This document shows positions 30,088 to 39,172 of a DNA stretch of 64,000 nucleotides, one piece after another. Positions within the stretch are counted from its first letter, which is position 1, and each line of letters opens with the position of its first letter. This DNA comes from Flaviflexus ciconiae (GTDB lineage Bacteria; Actinomycetota; Actinomycetes; Actinomycetales; Actinomycetaceae), in the NCBI RefSeq assembly GCF_003971195.1, contig NZ_CP034593.1:1488001-1552000 (forward strand), in the 5' to 3' direction. Under the pieces are notes generated by a model, which did not search any database, had not been told where the DNA came from, and was given only the letters and a program-made list of their open reading frames with translations. The translations under genes and the position numbers were made by a program.

Positions 30088-30957
30088 CTAGTAGACGAGG
30101 GAAACGCCGAGATCGCGGAAGCGCTGGCGCACCCTGTCCGCTTCCTCGTTCGAGGGCGGTTCGACGTCATCGAGTCGGTACGGGATTCCGATGGTCTCCC
30201 ACTTATCTCTTCCCATCTGGTGAAAGGGTAGAACTTCAAGGCGGGAAACGTTCGGCCACCGGGTAATGATCTTCGCGACTGCGTCGATATTCTCGGGCGC
30301 GTCCGTCCATCCTGGTACCAGGACGAAGCGTATCCAGATTTCCTTTCCGAGTTTGGCGAGACGGTCACCGAAATCGATGGTGGGTTGGAGTTCGCGACCG
30401 GTCAGGTCCCGATAGGTTTCGGGGATTCCTGATTTGACGTCGAGAAGGACAAGATCGAGGTCGGCCAGGTCCTTGTCGAGCATGTAGTGCCCGAGGTTAC
30501 CTGACGTGTCGATTGCCGTGTGAATGTCGTGCTTCTTGGCTTCACGAAGAATGTTCTTGAGGAACGCGGGCTGCATCATCGGCTCTCCGCCGGAGATGGT
30601 CAGCCCTCCCTTGCTTGCCTTGAAGATTCCGCGGTAGCGCAGAACCCTTTTCATCACGCTCTCAACGGTGACGGGTTCGCCGTCTTTCATTTTGAGCGTG
30701 TCAGGGTTATGGCAGTAGAGGCATCGGAGCGGGCACCCGGCCAGAAACAGAGTCATCCGTGAGCCGGGGCCGTCCACGGCCGTGACGAGCTCCCACGAGT
30801 GAACGGAACCTACTCTGCCTTCGCGTACCGCCTGGAGGTGCGCTGAACGGTCGAGTTCCGGTGCGGGGTCGAGGCCGTCAATGCCGGATCCGGCCACCCG
30901 GGGCACCTCGATGTCGAGGGCCTCGGGTGCGGCCATACCAGTGACGCCGTCGGTCAT
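30088..30957 (-). CDS. pflA: Pyruvate formate-lyase activating enzyme
   Basis: Radical-SAM enzyme that installs the glycyl radical on PflB under anaerobic conditions. The 289 residues include the CxxxCxxC cluster at C75, C79 and C82 ([12 protein letters not shown]), [11 protein letters not shown] and the [16 protein letters not shown] block. The N-terminal stretch of about 45 residues before [15 protein letters not shown] is longer than in E. coli PflA and of unknown use. The ATG overlaps the pflB stop by four bases, so activator and target are translated together. Confidence 0.95.
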   Translation of the reverse strand: MTDGVTGMAAPEALDIEVPRVAGSGIDGLDPAPELDRSAHLQAVREGRVGSVHSWELVTAVDGPGSRMTLFLAGCPLRCLYCHNPDTLKMKDGEPVTVESVMKRVLRYRGIFKASKGGLTISGGEPMMQPAFLKNILREAKKHDIHTAIDTSGNLGHYMLDKDLADLDLVLLDVKSGIPETYRDLTGRELQPTIDFGDRLAKLGKEIWIRFVLVPGWTDAPENIDAVAKIITRWPNVSRLEVLPFHQMGRDKWETIGIPYRLDDVEPPSNEEADRVRQRFRDLGVSLVY

Positions 30958-33197
30958 ACGCGCTCGTGGAACGTGCGGGAGATGACGTCGAGCTGCTGCT
31001 CGCGGGTCAGGCGCACGAAGTTCACGGCGTATCCGGAGACGCGGATCGTGAGCTGCGGGTACTTCTGCGGGTTCTCCATGGCGTCGTACAGCGTGTCGCG
31101 GTTGAGCACGTTGATGTTGACGTGGAACCCTTCGGCTCCCATGTAGGAGTCAAGAAGTCCGACAAGGTTCTGGACCTGCTCAGGAAGGTCACGTCCAAGG
31201 CCGGACGGAACAACCGTGTTGGTCAGGGAGATGCCGTCCTGGGCTTCCGAGTAGGGAAGCTTGGCGACCGAGAGGGCCGAGGCCAGCATGCCGTGGGTGT
31301 CGCGACCGTTCATCGGGTTTGCACCCGGCGCAAACGGCTCACCCTTGCGGCGACCGTCCGGGGTGTTGCCGGTGTGCTTGCCGTAGACCACGTTCGAGGT
31401 GATGGTCAGGACCGACTGGGTGTGTAGCGAGTTGCGGTACGTGGGGAGCTTACGGATCTTCTCCATGAAGCTACGAACGAGCGCAACAGCGATCTCGTCG
31501 ACGCGGTCGTCATCGTTACCGAACGTCGGGAAGTCACCCTCGGTCTCGTAGTCGACAACGAGGCCGTCTTCATTGCGGATCGGCTTGACCTTGGCGTATT
31601 TGATGGCGGACAGCGAGTCGGCCGCAACGGAGAGACCGGCAATACCGCAGGCCATGGTGCGCAGGATGTTTGCGTCGTGCAGTGCCATCTCGATGCGTTC
31701 GTAGGCGTACTTGTCATGCATGTAGTGAATGCAGTTGAGGGCATCCACGTAGGTCTGGGCAAGCCAGTCCATCATGACGTCAAGCTTCTGAAGAACGTCG
31801 TCGTAGTCGAGAACGTCGCCTTCCACCGCCGGCATCTCGGGAGCAACCTGAACGCCCGAGCCCTCGTCCTTACCGCCGTTAATGGCGTACAGGAGGGTCT
31901 TGGCAAGGTTGACGCGGGCGCCGAAGAACTGCATCTGCTTGCCGATGGCCATGGCGGACACGCAGCAGGCAATGCCGGCGTCGTCACCCCAGCTGTCCTT
32001 GATGAGCTCATCGGACTCGTACTGAATCGCAGAGGTCTCGATCGAGGTGCGAGCACAGAAAGCCTTGAAGCCCTCGGGGAGCTTGTCCGACCAGAGAACC
32101 GTGAGGTTCGGCTCGGGAGCCGGGCCCAGGTTGTGCAGGGTCTGGAGGAAACGGAACGAGTTCTTCGTGACGAGCGTCCGGCCGTCGTTACCCATGCCGC
32201 CGATCGACTCGGTCACCCAGGTAGGGTCGCCCGAGAACAGCTCATCGTATTCGGGGGTGCGGAGGAAGCGGACGATGCGTAGCTTGATGACGAAGTCATC
32301 AATGATTTCCTGGGCCTCGGTTTCGTCAATGAGGCCAGCCTCAAGATCGCGCTGGAAGTAGATGTCGAGGAAGGTCGAGGTACGGCCAAGCGACATAGCG
32401 GCGCCGTTCTGTTCCTTCACCGCAGCCAGGTAGGCGAAATACAGCCACTGGACCGCTTCCTTCGCGGTCCTCGCGGGCTGGGAGATGTCGAAGCCGTAGG
32501 ACTGTGCCATTTCCTTGAGCTCACCGAGTGCGCGGATCTGCTCCGCGAGTTCCTCGCGGTCGCGGATAACATCCTCGACCGAACGCTCGTTATCGAGAGC
32601 GGCCTTCTCGGCCTTCTTGGCTTCAATCAGGTAGTCGACGCCATAGAGCGCCACGCGACGGTAGTCGCCGATGATGCGGCCACGGCCGTAGGCGTCCGGC
32701 AGGCCGGTCACGATGTGGGAGGAACGAGCCTTGCGAACATCCGGCGGGTACACATCGAAGACACCCTGGTTGTGTGTCTTGCGGTGAGTGGTGAAGACTT
32801 CCTTCAGGAGCGGGTCAACCTCGTAGCCGTAGGTCTTGAGAGCACCCTCAACCATGCGCCACCCGCCGTAGGGCATGATGGCGCGCTTGAGAGGAGCATC
32901 GGTCTGAAGGCCAACGATGACCTCGTTGCCCTCATCAATGTAGCCGGGTTCGTGAGCGGTGATCGTCGAGGGCGTCTTGGCGTCAACGTCGTATACGCCG
33001 CGTTCGCGCTCCTCGGGGAACATGTCGGAAAGGATTTCCCAAATCTTCAGTGTGCGTTCGGTCGGCCCAGCAAGGAAGGAGTCATCTCCCTCGAAAGGCG
33101 TGTAGTTCTTTTGGATGAAGTCACGAACATCGACATGCTCAATCCAGGCTCCGGTTTCGAATCCTTGCCATGCCTTAGTTTCGTTAATAATGCTCAT
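30954..33197 (-). CDS. pflB: Formate C-acetyltransferase (pyruvate formate-lyase)
   Basis: Converts pyruvate and CoA to acetyl-CoA and formate in anaerobic glycolysis. The 747-residue chain has both active-site cysteines, C411-C412 (IACCVSAM), and the glycyl-radical G722 in RVSGYAVNF near the C-terminus. The start at 33197 ([10 protein letters not shown]) was chosen because it matches the family N-terminus; an upstream ATG at 33224 would add nine unlike residues. pflA follows directly. The gap upstream (33198-33430) carries a TTAAAAT-like -10 but no clear FNR or Rex palindrome. Confidence 0.97.
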   Translation of the reverse strand: MSIINETKAWQGFETGAWIEHVDVRDFIQKNYTPFEGDDSFLAGPTERTLKIWEILSDMFPEERERGVYDVDAKTPSTITAHEPGYIDEGNEVIVGLQTDAPLKRAIMPYGGWRMVEGALKTYGYEVDPLLKEVFTTHRKTHNQGVFDVYPPDVRKARSSHIVTGLPDAYGRGRIIGDYRRVALYGVDYLIEAKKAEKAALDNERSVEDVIRDREELAEQIRALGELKEMAQSYGFDISQPARTAKEAVQWLYFAYLAAVKEQNGAAMSLGRTSTFLDIYFQRDLEAGLIDETEAQEIIDDFVIKLRIVRFLRTPEYDELFSGDPTWVTESIGGMGNDGRTLVTKNSFRFLQTLHNLGPAPEPNLTVLWSDKLPEGFKAFCARTSIETSAIQYESDELIKDSWGDDAGIACCVSAMAIGKQMQFFGARVNLAKTLLYAINGGKDEGSGVQVAPEMPAVEGDVLDYDDVLQKLDVMMDWLAQTYVDALNCIHYMHDKYAYERIEMALHDANILRTMACGIAGLSVAADSLSAIKYAKVKPIRNEDGLVVDYETEGDFPTFGNDDDRVDEIAVALVRSFMEKIRKLPTYRNSLHTQSVLTITSNVVYGKHTGNTPDGRRKGEPFAPGANPMNGRDTHGMLASALSVAKLPYSEAQDGISLTNTVVPSGLGRDLPEQVQNLVGLLDSYMGAEGFHVNINVLNRDTLYDAMENPQKYPQLTIRVSGYAVNFVRLTREQQLDVISRTFHERV

Positions 33198-33430
33198 TGC
33201 ATTCCTTCCCGGAGGGTGGGTCACACCCTGTCACACTGGGCGGGTCACGCCCTTTTTGTTGGTATTTTAAGACTAGGAAGGCGCCCGGGATTTTCTTGGG
33301 CCGGGGGTCCCAAATCGGACTTTTCACGGAAAAAACCGTGCGTGTAGTTAGTCACGATTCGGGACTTACAGCATCTACACAAACCTGCCGAAATGAGCTA
33401 AATGGCAGAATGACGCGGATTGTCCCGCAC

Positions 33431-34450
33431 CTACAGTCCTTCGACCGCACTTCGGTAGCGGTCTGTGGCGTCTGTGACAGCCCGGTTGTACTCCACGCTT
33501 CGGTTGTACGACCAGACGGCTTCGATCCAGCTGCTGCTATCGGACAGGTCCCCGCCCACCCGGCACAGCAGTCTGGTCGATGACAACACGGCGTCATCAA
33601 TGTGCTGCGGATCCTTGACCCCGTCCAGGTTGCCGTCAGCACCAATGAAGTCCCAGGTTGACGGAATGAACTGCATGGGGCCCACGGCGCGATCCCACAC
33701 CGCATCTCCGTCGAGCACTCCCCCGTCAGTGTCCGGAACGCTCGCCGTTGAGCCGCTCCCGTCGAGTGGAATGCCGACAATCTCTGGCACCTGCTGGCCC
33801 GAGCCGTCAATAAGCCCACCCTGGAGGGTCCCGTGCCTGGATTCCACGTATCCGATGCCGGCAAGCGTCGCCCAGTCAATCTGGCAGGTGGAGCCTTCCA
33901 GCCGGAACGCGATTTCCGCCCCCGCATAAGCTCTCAACGCGCGCTCGGGAATCCCCGTTGCGTCAGACGCAGCCGCCACCCACTCGTCATCGACCAGCCG
34001 AGCAAGCCCAGCATCGCCGAACTGTTCGCCGCTCTCGCCAGCTTCCACGACGGGGACGGACGGAGAAATCGGCTCCGGGTCAACAGGTTCAGTTCGCTCA
34101 ACTCGGGACGCGAAGAACAGCACAAGACCCACCGCAACAAGGGCCGCGAGCGCAATCCCCACCCGTAGGAGCCCATCGTTTCCGCGTGCGGTGGCACCGG
34201 ATCGGCCACGCCTGCGCCCGTTTGTCGAGGCGTGCTTCCGGCTCGTTTGGCATGACCTTCGCTTCACACCGGTCCCCTGAGAGGATCGCGAGCCGGCTGA
34301 CTTCTTTCGATCTGCCGCGACTTGCCCGGCCGTCCGGTTTGAACCGGTTGCCTTCGTGGAGCGGTGAGCCTTCGGCTTCTTCTGCTCTGCGATAACGCTC
34401 CTCCGTTCCAACCCGCGACCCCGCACCGTAGCGGGCAGCTGACCACCCAC
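33431..34450 (-). CDS. Membrane-anchored lytic transglycosylase-like protein
   Basis: 339 residues with a basic cytoplasmic tail (about 1-92), one transmembrane helix (about 94-114) and an outer SLT-like domain. The likely catalytic Glu is E203 in IGYVESRHG. Further family signs are GPMQFIPSTWDFIGADGNLDGVKDPQHIDDA and the C-terminal AVWSYNRSVEYNRAV. Such enzymes cut peptidoglycan between MurNAc and GlcNAc. The unusually long basic tail may partly be non-coding if a later start such as the GTG near codon 19 is used. It is transcribed away from the CstR gene and may have its own promoter. Confidence 0.85.
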   Translation of the reverse strand: MGGQLPATVRGRGLERRSVIAEQKKPKAHRSTKATGSNRTAGQVAADRKKSAGSRSSQGTGVKRRSCQTSRKHASTNGRRRGRSGATARGNDGLLRVGIALAALVAVGLVLFFASRVERTEPVDPEPISPSVPVVEAGESGEQFGDAGLARLVDDEWVAAASDATGIPERALRAYAGAEIAFRLEGSTCQIDWATLAGIGYVESRHGTLQGGLIDGSGQQVPEIVGIPLDGSGSTASVPDTDGGVLDGDAVWDRAVGPMQFIPSTWDFIGADGNLDGVKDPQHIDDAVLSSTRLLCRVGGDLSDSSSWIEAVWSYNRSVEYNRAVTDATDRYRSAVEGL

Positions 34451-34562
34451 TATTCAACCGGCTGGGGCAGGCCGGGAGCAAAGCGAAAAGCAGAAGCTCC
34501 ACTGGGCTCACAGAGAGAGACTATGTCCGCTGAAACTCAGAAGATCGGAGGGCCCATTCTGG

Positions 34563-34730
34563 TCACCGGCCGAAGACTTTGGAGAAGAATCCTCCGGACT
34601 TTTCCTCGTCGTTGTCATGGCCGTTGCACCAGTTACTTGCGGGAACGCCCCGCTTCACGTCGTCTACGTGCTGGCCGCAACCGGCCCATGTTGTCTTGCC
34701 ACAGGTCTTACATGTGACTGCTCGGCACAT
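34563..34730 (-). CDS. Small zinc-ribbon-like protein, 55 residues
   Basis: Short gene reading MCRAVTCKTCGKTTWAGCG and ending FFSKVFGR. It has two CxxC-like pairs (CKTC and AGCG) and a further WCNGH motif, which together could bind a zinc ion. I recall closely similar short proteins as widespread in Actinobacteria, with no known role. There is a weak purine-rich stretch (AGAAGAGAAAG) 12-22 bases before the ATG. Flanking 34451-34562 and 34731-34868 hold nothing else convincing. Confidence 0.75.
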   Translation of the reverse strand: MCRAVTCKTCGKTTWAGCGQHVDDVKRGVPASNWCNGHDNDEEKSGGFFSKVFGR

Positions 34731-34868
34731 CGCGTCATCAACTTTCTCTTCTATCGACTTTTCGTTATGGCTGTCACCGCGTGAGGGGCAACAGACGTTC
34801 TGGTTTCATCGCGCTCGGAGTTCCCACCGTGCCGTAGCCAACTGCATCATGCCAGGCATCATTCCCGA

Positions 34869-35138
34869 CTAGGCGAGTGCCAGGAAGAGCTTCTCGAGCT
34901 CCTCGGTGGTGAGACCTTCTCGCTCCTCGGTTCCTTCCGGATCGGAGATGCAGTTCTCCATGGCCGTGGAGACGATCAGGAATCCTGCCCTGTTGAGCGC
35001 GTGCGTCACCGCGGACAGTTGGGTAACAACGTCTTTGCACGAGCTTCCGCCTTCGACGGCTGCGATAACGCCATCGAGCTGCCCTTTTGCTCGCTTGAGC
35101 CGGTTCGCAATCTTCCGCTGCGCTACTTCATCCTTCAC
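34869..35138 (-). CDS. cstR: CsoR/FrmR-family repressor, probably persulfide-sensing (CstR-like)
   Basis: 89-residue all-helical DUF156 protein. The two cysteines C34 and C63 are 29 apart, as in CstR. The position four residues before C63, which is His in copper-sensing CsoR, is Ala (A59). This favours sensing of per- or polysulfides over Cu(I). It is the last gene after a CoA-disulfide-reductase/rhodanese fusion and a small membrane protein, both fitting sulfur stress. The likely operator is the palindrome at 37183-37198 in the promoter of this operon, so it would be autoregulated. Confidence 0.85.
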   Translation of the reverse strand: MKDEVAQRKIANRLKRAKGQLDGVIAAVEGGSSCKDVVTQLSAVTHALNRAGFLIVSTAMENCISDPEGTEEREGLTTEELEKLFLALA

Positions 35139-35189
35139 GGCTTCTTCCTCTCCGCCGCATTCCCGGCAGTCGTTCCCTATACATCCCTA

Positions 35190-35444
35190 TTATGTCTCGC
35201 TTTCAGCCTGTACTGCGGTAGTCTCCGGCACCCGACAGGTCCCGGAAACGGTGCCGCAAACTGAGCCACCCAAACAGTTGCCACGAATAGCTAGCCGGGC
35301 CGCGGAGATCGCGGCGGCCGCCGCCACAAGGGCGGCAACCTGGTTCTCAAGGGAGAGCTCGGCGGTTGCGACAGCAAGAATAGTGGCGATGACTCCCGCG
35401 AGGATGCGCTCACCCGAGAGCTTGTCGCGAAGCTTACCGGCCAT
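35190..35444 (-). CDS. Small membrane protein, DUF2892-like
   Basis: 84 residues with a hydrophobic hairpin (about 14-28 and 35-53) and a C-terminal loop with C57, C63 and C70. It resembles the membrane part of YgaP-like proteins that sit beside rhodanese domains, with cysteines that could carry sulfane sulfur. The ATG at 35444 is 11 bases after the upstream oxidoreductase stop; the longer frame to 35609 overlaps that gene and is rejected. The next gene is the CstR-like repressor, 51 bases on. Confidence 0.75.
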   Translation of the reverse strand: MAGKLRDKLSGERILAGVIATILAVATAELSLENQVAALVAAAAAISAARLAIRGNCLGGSVCGTVSGTCRVPETTAVQAESET

Positions 35445-35455
35445 GACGCTCAGTC

Positions 35456-37144
35456 CTATCGAACATTCGCGGGCGCGGTCAGAACCTCTTCGACACGCTC
35501 TCCAAGGACAGCGCGGAGCGTTAGCATGCCGCCGGACAGCGAGGCCGAATCGAATCCGTTCTGCACAAGAACCCGGTGCGCGATTGCCGAGCGCACCCCC
35601 GAGGCGCACATGACACGGACGGGCCTGCCTGCCGCAGCATCCCGAACCTCATGAATCCTGCCACGCAATTCGGTGTGCGGGACGTGGAGAGCACCGGGAA
35701 TCATACCGGTGGCCACCTCGCCATCGGTTCTGGTATCGAGGATCAGCGCACTGTCGCGTACACCGTCGAGATCCTCCGCGTACCAGAGGGAGAGTGTGCC
35801 GTCGAGAACATTGGATCCGACCATGCCAGCAAGGTTGACGGCGTCCTTCGCCTGGCCATAGGGCGGCGAATATGACAGATCGAGATCGATAAGATCACCG
35901 ATAAGGGCCCCGCCCTTCATTGCCGTGGCGAGCACATCGATGCGCTTATCGACGCCATCGGCACCCACGGCCTGAGCCCCGAGAATCAGGCCATCACCCT
36001 GACGGATGTGCACCGTCAGGTGGATCTGGCTGGTCCCGGGGAAGTATCCGGCGTGTTGGGCAGGGTGCAGGTGAAGCGTGTGGAAGGAAATTCCGGCACC
36101 GACCAAAGAACGCCGGTTCGCTCCCGTCATGGCCGCGGTCAGGTTTCCTGCACGCACAATCGCGGTCCCGAGGGGGTGCGGGATAGGGCGGGCGGTTTCC
36201 GGCCTCATGACAAAGTCCGCAACGAGGCGCCCTGCGCGATTGGCCGGGCCAGCAAGCGCCACCGGTCGGCGAACCCCGGTCACCGCATCCGTACTGACCG
36301 TGGCGTCCCCAACGGCAAATACGTCGGGAAGCGACGTGCGACCATGCTCATCAACCACAAGTGCTCCCCCGTCCATCTCCAGCCCCGAATCCGCAAGGAA
36401 AGCGGTGTCGGGACGGACCCCTACGGAAAGAACAACAACGTCGGCAACAAGCTCCGAACCGTCGGACAGCACGACCGTGTCGGCTTCGGCGCCGGACCTG
36501 ATCTCGGTTGCCGCGACGCCCGTGCGAACCGCAATGCCCATGCTCTTCAGCTCAGATTCGACGAGCGAAGCCTGCTCAGCATCCAACGGAGGGAGCACCT
36601 GCGGGGCAAGCTCTACCAGCGTTGTCTCCAGCGCGTTCATAGCAAGGCCTTCGGCAGCCTCAACACCGATGAAGCCAGCACCGAGAACAACGGCCCTTCG
36701 CACACCCGAATCAACCTTGCCCCTGATCGCAATCGCGTCATCGACAGTTCGTAGCGTGTGAACGCGGGAAGACTGGCCTAGGCCCGCAATATCGGGCTGG
36801 ATCGCCTTCGCACCAGGTGCCAGAACGAGCCTGTCGTAGTCAATAGATTCTTCACCAGTCTCGGTGCGAACAAGCAGTCGACGGCCCTCCCCGTCGACCG
36901 AGACGACGTCGTGCCCCGTTCGAACATCCAAGTTCAGGGAGGCCGCAAGTGACTCCGGGGTCTGGACGAGCAACTTCGCTCTATCTTCAATCTCGCCACT
37001 GACGTAGTAAGGCAGACCGCAGTTCGCGAACGACACGTATGGGCCACGCTCAAGAACGATAATCTCGGCCGACTCGTTCAACCTTCGGGCACGCGCCGCG
37101 AAGCTCATGCCACCGGCAACTCCTCCAACAACAACAATCTTCAT
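35456..37144 (-). CDS. CoA-disulfide reductase / rhodanese fusion (FAD-dependent)
   Basis: 562 residues: an FAD/NAD(P)H disulfide reductase part (about 1-450) with GGVAGG dinucleotide motif, single redox cysteine C42 in SFANCGLPY, a second Rossmann GAGFIGVEAAEG and VFAVGDA; then a rhodanese domain (about 460-562) with active cysteine C513 in MCASGVRS. CoADR-RHD enzymes reduce CoA per- and disulfides and handle persulfide sulfur. The start at 37144 gives MKIVVVGG; an ATG-like start at 37180 is inside the operator. First of a three-gene operon ending in a CstR-like repressor. Confidence 0.92.
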   Translation of the reverse strand: MKIVVVGGVAGGMSFAARARRLNESAEIIVLERGPYVSFANCGLPYYVSGEIEDRAKLLVQTPESLAASLNLDVRTGHDVVSVDGEGRRLLVRTETGEESIDYDRLVLAPGAKAIQPDIAGLGQSSRVHTLRTVDDAIAIRGKVDSGVRRAVVLGAGFIGVEAAEGLAMNALETTLVELAPQVLPPLDAEQASLVESELKSMGIAVRTGVAATEIRSGAEADTVVLSDGSELVADVVVLSVGVRPDTAFLADSGLEMDGGALVVDEHGRTSLPDVFAVGDATVSTDAVTGVRRPVALAGPANRAGRLVADFVMRPETARPIPHPLGTAIVRAGNLTAAMTGANRRSLVGAGISFHTLHLHPAQHAGYFPGTSQIHLTVHIRQGDGLILGAQAVGADGVDKRIDVLATAMKGGALIGDLIDLDLSYSPPYGQAKDAVNLAGMVGSNVLDGTLSLWYAEDLDGVRDSALILDTRTDGEVATGMIPGALHVPHTELRGRIHEVRDAAAGRPVRVMCASGVRSAIAHRVLVQNGFDSASLSGGMLTLRAVLGERVEEVLTAPANVR

Positions 37145-37179
37145 TTCAGCCTTCAAGCTCGTGCGATACAACAAAACCA

Positions 37180-37208
37180 AATATACCCCCTGGGGTATGC
37201 GTGGTCAA
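37180..37208 (-). promoter_or_regulatory. CstR/CsoR-type operator inside the promoter of the persulfide operon
   Basis: Promoter on the minus strand: TTGACC (37203-37208), 17-base spacer, TATATT (37180-37185). The palindrome ATACCCCCTGGGGTAT (37183-37198) fills the spacer and overlaps the -10 box, the usual place for CsoR/CstR-family operators. Confidence 0.8.
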
Positions 37209-37405
37209 GCGCCCCGGACCCCGCTCCACCGCAGGACACGCCACCCGCCACGCGTGCGACAGAGAGGAAACCGGCATGCCTAACCCGCGCAAGCGCACGC
37301 ACCGACACACCAGGCGGGAAAGGCAGTGTCGACAGGGCTAGACAATCAGGAACGGATCGAGTTATTCACGCGATGGACTCCAGCTGCTCGCTCGAAATAA
37401 ACGAA

Positions 37406-37429
37406 GGGGCCGACCAATTGGTCGACCCC
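37406..37429 (-). terminator. Terminator after the siderophore-interacting protein gene
   Basis: 12-bp stem (GGGGCCGACCAA with near-complement) without a true loop, followed on the minus strand by TTCGTTTATTT. It lies between the SIP gene and the persulfide operon promoter. Confidence 0.65.
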
Positions 37430-37478
37430 CGTCACGTTTATTCAGACTCGGCTCGCACCCAGTCCGGCAACTCGGCCC

Positions 37479-38291
37479 TTATACTTTGCCGATGTCGGTA
37501 CGCTTCTCAGCCTGGAAGACATCCTCCACGCGGCCGTTCGCCCAGTAGCCGGAGATCGAGAGGCGTTCCCTGGGGATCTCAAGCTCGTTGAACACGCGGC
37601 GTAGGCCCTTCATGGCCTCACGCTCACCGTGGGCGAAGACAGCCACCTGGCCTTCGCGACGTGCGAGATCGAGTGCGCGCACGCGCTTCGACAGAGCATC
37701 CGGGTCGTAGGCGGCTTCACCGCGCACAAACCAGTCGATCGATACGCCTGCGGGGCTGGAGATCTCCAGCATGTGCTCGGACGCCTCGAGGACAACGGCG
37801 CCGACCGCGTCCTCAGGAAGTCGCTCAAGGCCCGCCGCGATGGCGGGTACAGCAGATTCGTCACCAACGAAGACGTGGAAATCGGCATCCTCGACGGGTG
37901 ACCAGGCACCGCCGGGACCCATGAATTGGATGAGATCGCCGGGCTCAGCCGCGACCGCCCACGGGGCAGCAAGCCCCTCGTCTCCGTGAATGACAAAGTC
38001 GATGGCAACTTCTTGCTTGTCGTGGTCAACCGAACGCACCGTGTAGGTACGAGTCTTTGGCCACTGGTCGCTTGGAAGTTCCGCCTTGAGGGCACTGACA
38101 TTAACGGGTTCAGGGTAGGGACGACCCTCGTGATCGAAGACAATCTTGACGTAGGCATCAGCGAAGCCATTATCGACAAAGGCCGGGAAGTTGGGGCCGC
38201 CGACAACAAGTCGAAGCATGTCGGGCGTCAGCCACTCCTTCGAGATCACCTCGAGGTGCGTGGTCGGGCGGTTGGGGCGCTCGCGGGTCAT
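37479..38291 (-). CDS. Siderophore-interacting protein (FAD-linked ferric reductase)
   Basis: 270-residue cytosolic SIP/ViuB family protein that reduces imported ferric siderophores to free the iron. The FAD-binding strand reads TRTYTVRSVD. The middle has the HGDEGLAAPWAVAAEPGD block, and the C-terminal NAD(P)H domain ends with RERLSISGYWANGR. An IdeR/DtxR-like box overlaps its -10 box, so iron should repress it. It is transcribed apart from the transporter genes just upstream. Confidence 0.92.
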   Translation of the reverse strand: MTRERPNRPTTHLEVISKEWLTPDMLRLVVGGPNFPAFVDNGFADAYVKIVFDHEGRPYPEPVNVSALKAELPSDQWPKTRTYTVRSVDHDKQEVAIDFVIHGDEGLAAPWAVAAEPGDLIQFMGPGGAWSPVEDADFHVFVGDESAVPAIAAGLERLPEDAVGAVVLEASEHMLEISSPAGVSIDWFVRGEAAYDPDALSKRVRALDLARREGQVAVFAHGEREAMKGLRRVFNELEIPRERLSISGYWANGRVEDVFQAEKRTDIGKV

Positions 38292-38306
38292 GTAACTCCA
38301 GTCAAC

Positions 38307-38325
38307 TTAGGTTTGCCTAACTATA
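38307..38325. promoter_or_regulatory. IdeR/DtxR-like iron box upstream of the SIP gene
   Basis: TTAGGTTTGCCTAACTATA matches 14 of 19 positions of the IdeR/DtxR consensus. It overlaps a TATAGT -10 box at 38320-38325 (minus). Confidence 0.8.
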
Positions 38326-38416
38326 GGCCGTTGGTTGGGGCGATATCAAGGGCGTACGCCACACGCGCACCCCAGCGGCGCTACTTCCCTGTTCGGGCAG
38401 CACGCCTTTTTAGTTT

Positions 38417-39172
38417 CTAGTAGTAGGAGGCGACGAGACCTTCTTCAGTTTCGAGAATCTTGACTTCGGTGTGGAAGACGCGGGACAGAACCTCGGGCTG
38501 CATGATCTCGTCGACCGGACCGAATTCGGTGACCTTGCCGTCGTTCAGGGTGCATATGTAGTCGGCATACTTGCCTGCGAAGTTGATGTCGTGGAGGACG
38601 ATAACGATCGTCTTGCCCAGTTCATCAGCGGCGCGACGGAGCTGCCTCATCATTTGGACGGAGTGCTGCATGTCGAGGTTGTTGAGCGGCTCGTCAAGCA
38701 GAAGGAAGTCGGTGTCCTGGGCAAGCACCATGGCGACGTAGGCGCGCTGACGCTGACCGCCCGACAACTGGTCGAGGTAGCGGTTCTCCAGTTCGGTCAG
38801 GTTGAGGAACTCGATGGCCTGGCTGATGTGCTCCTCATCTTCAACCGTGAGGCGTCCCTGCGAGTAGGGGTAACGGCCAAAGCCGACGAGCTGACGCACG
38901 GTGAGACGCGTGATGAAGTGGTTCTCCTGGCGGAGGATCGACAGTTTCTTAGCCAACTCCTTCGAGGGGGTCTTTTTCACATCCATGCCAGCGACCTCGA
39001 TCGATCCACTGTCGATGTCGAGGAGTCGGCCAATCATCGTGAGGATGGTGGACTTTCCGGCACCGTTCGGGCCGACCAGGACAGTAATGCCGCCTTCGGG
39101 GATGTCGAGCGTGACGGGTCCAATCTGGACCTCTTCGCTGTAGACCTTGAGGAGCTCCTTGAGCCTAATCAC
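38417..39172 (-). CDS. Iron-siderophore ABC transporter, ATP-binding protein
   Basis: 251-residue FepC-like ATPase. Walker A is GPNGAGKST, the signature is LSGGQRQRAYVAM, Walker B is FLLLDEP, and the switch histidine is in VIVLHDINFA. The ATG overlaps the stop of the second permease by four bases, so permeases and ATPase form one transcript. It drives the two FecCD-type permeases encoded next to it. Confidence 0.94.
   Translation of the reverse strand: MIRLKELLKVYSEEVQIGPVTLDIPEGGITVLVGPNGAGKSTILTMIGRLLDIDSGSIEVAGMDVKKTPSKELAKKLSILRQENHFITRLTVRQLVGFGRYPYSQGRLTVEDEEHISQAIEFLNLTELENRYLDQLSGGQRQRAYVAMVLAQDTDFLLLDEPLNNLDMQHSVQMMRQLRRAADELGKTIVIVLHDINFAGKYADYICTLNDGKVTEFGPVDEIMQPEVLSRVFHTEVKILETEEGLVASYY

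Noticed and set aside
33325..33340. CACGG-TTTTTT-CCGTG as a terminator of the transglycosylase gene
   Set aside because: Only five base pairs; too short to support without other evidence.
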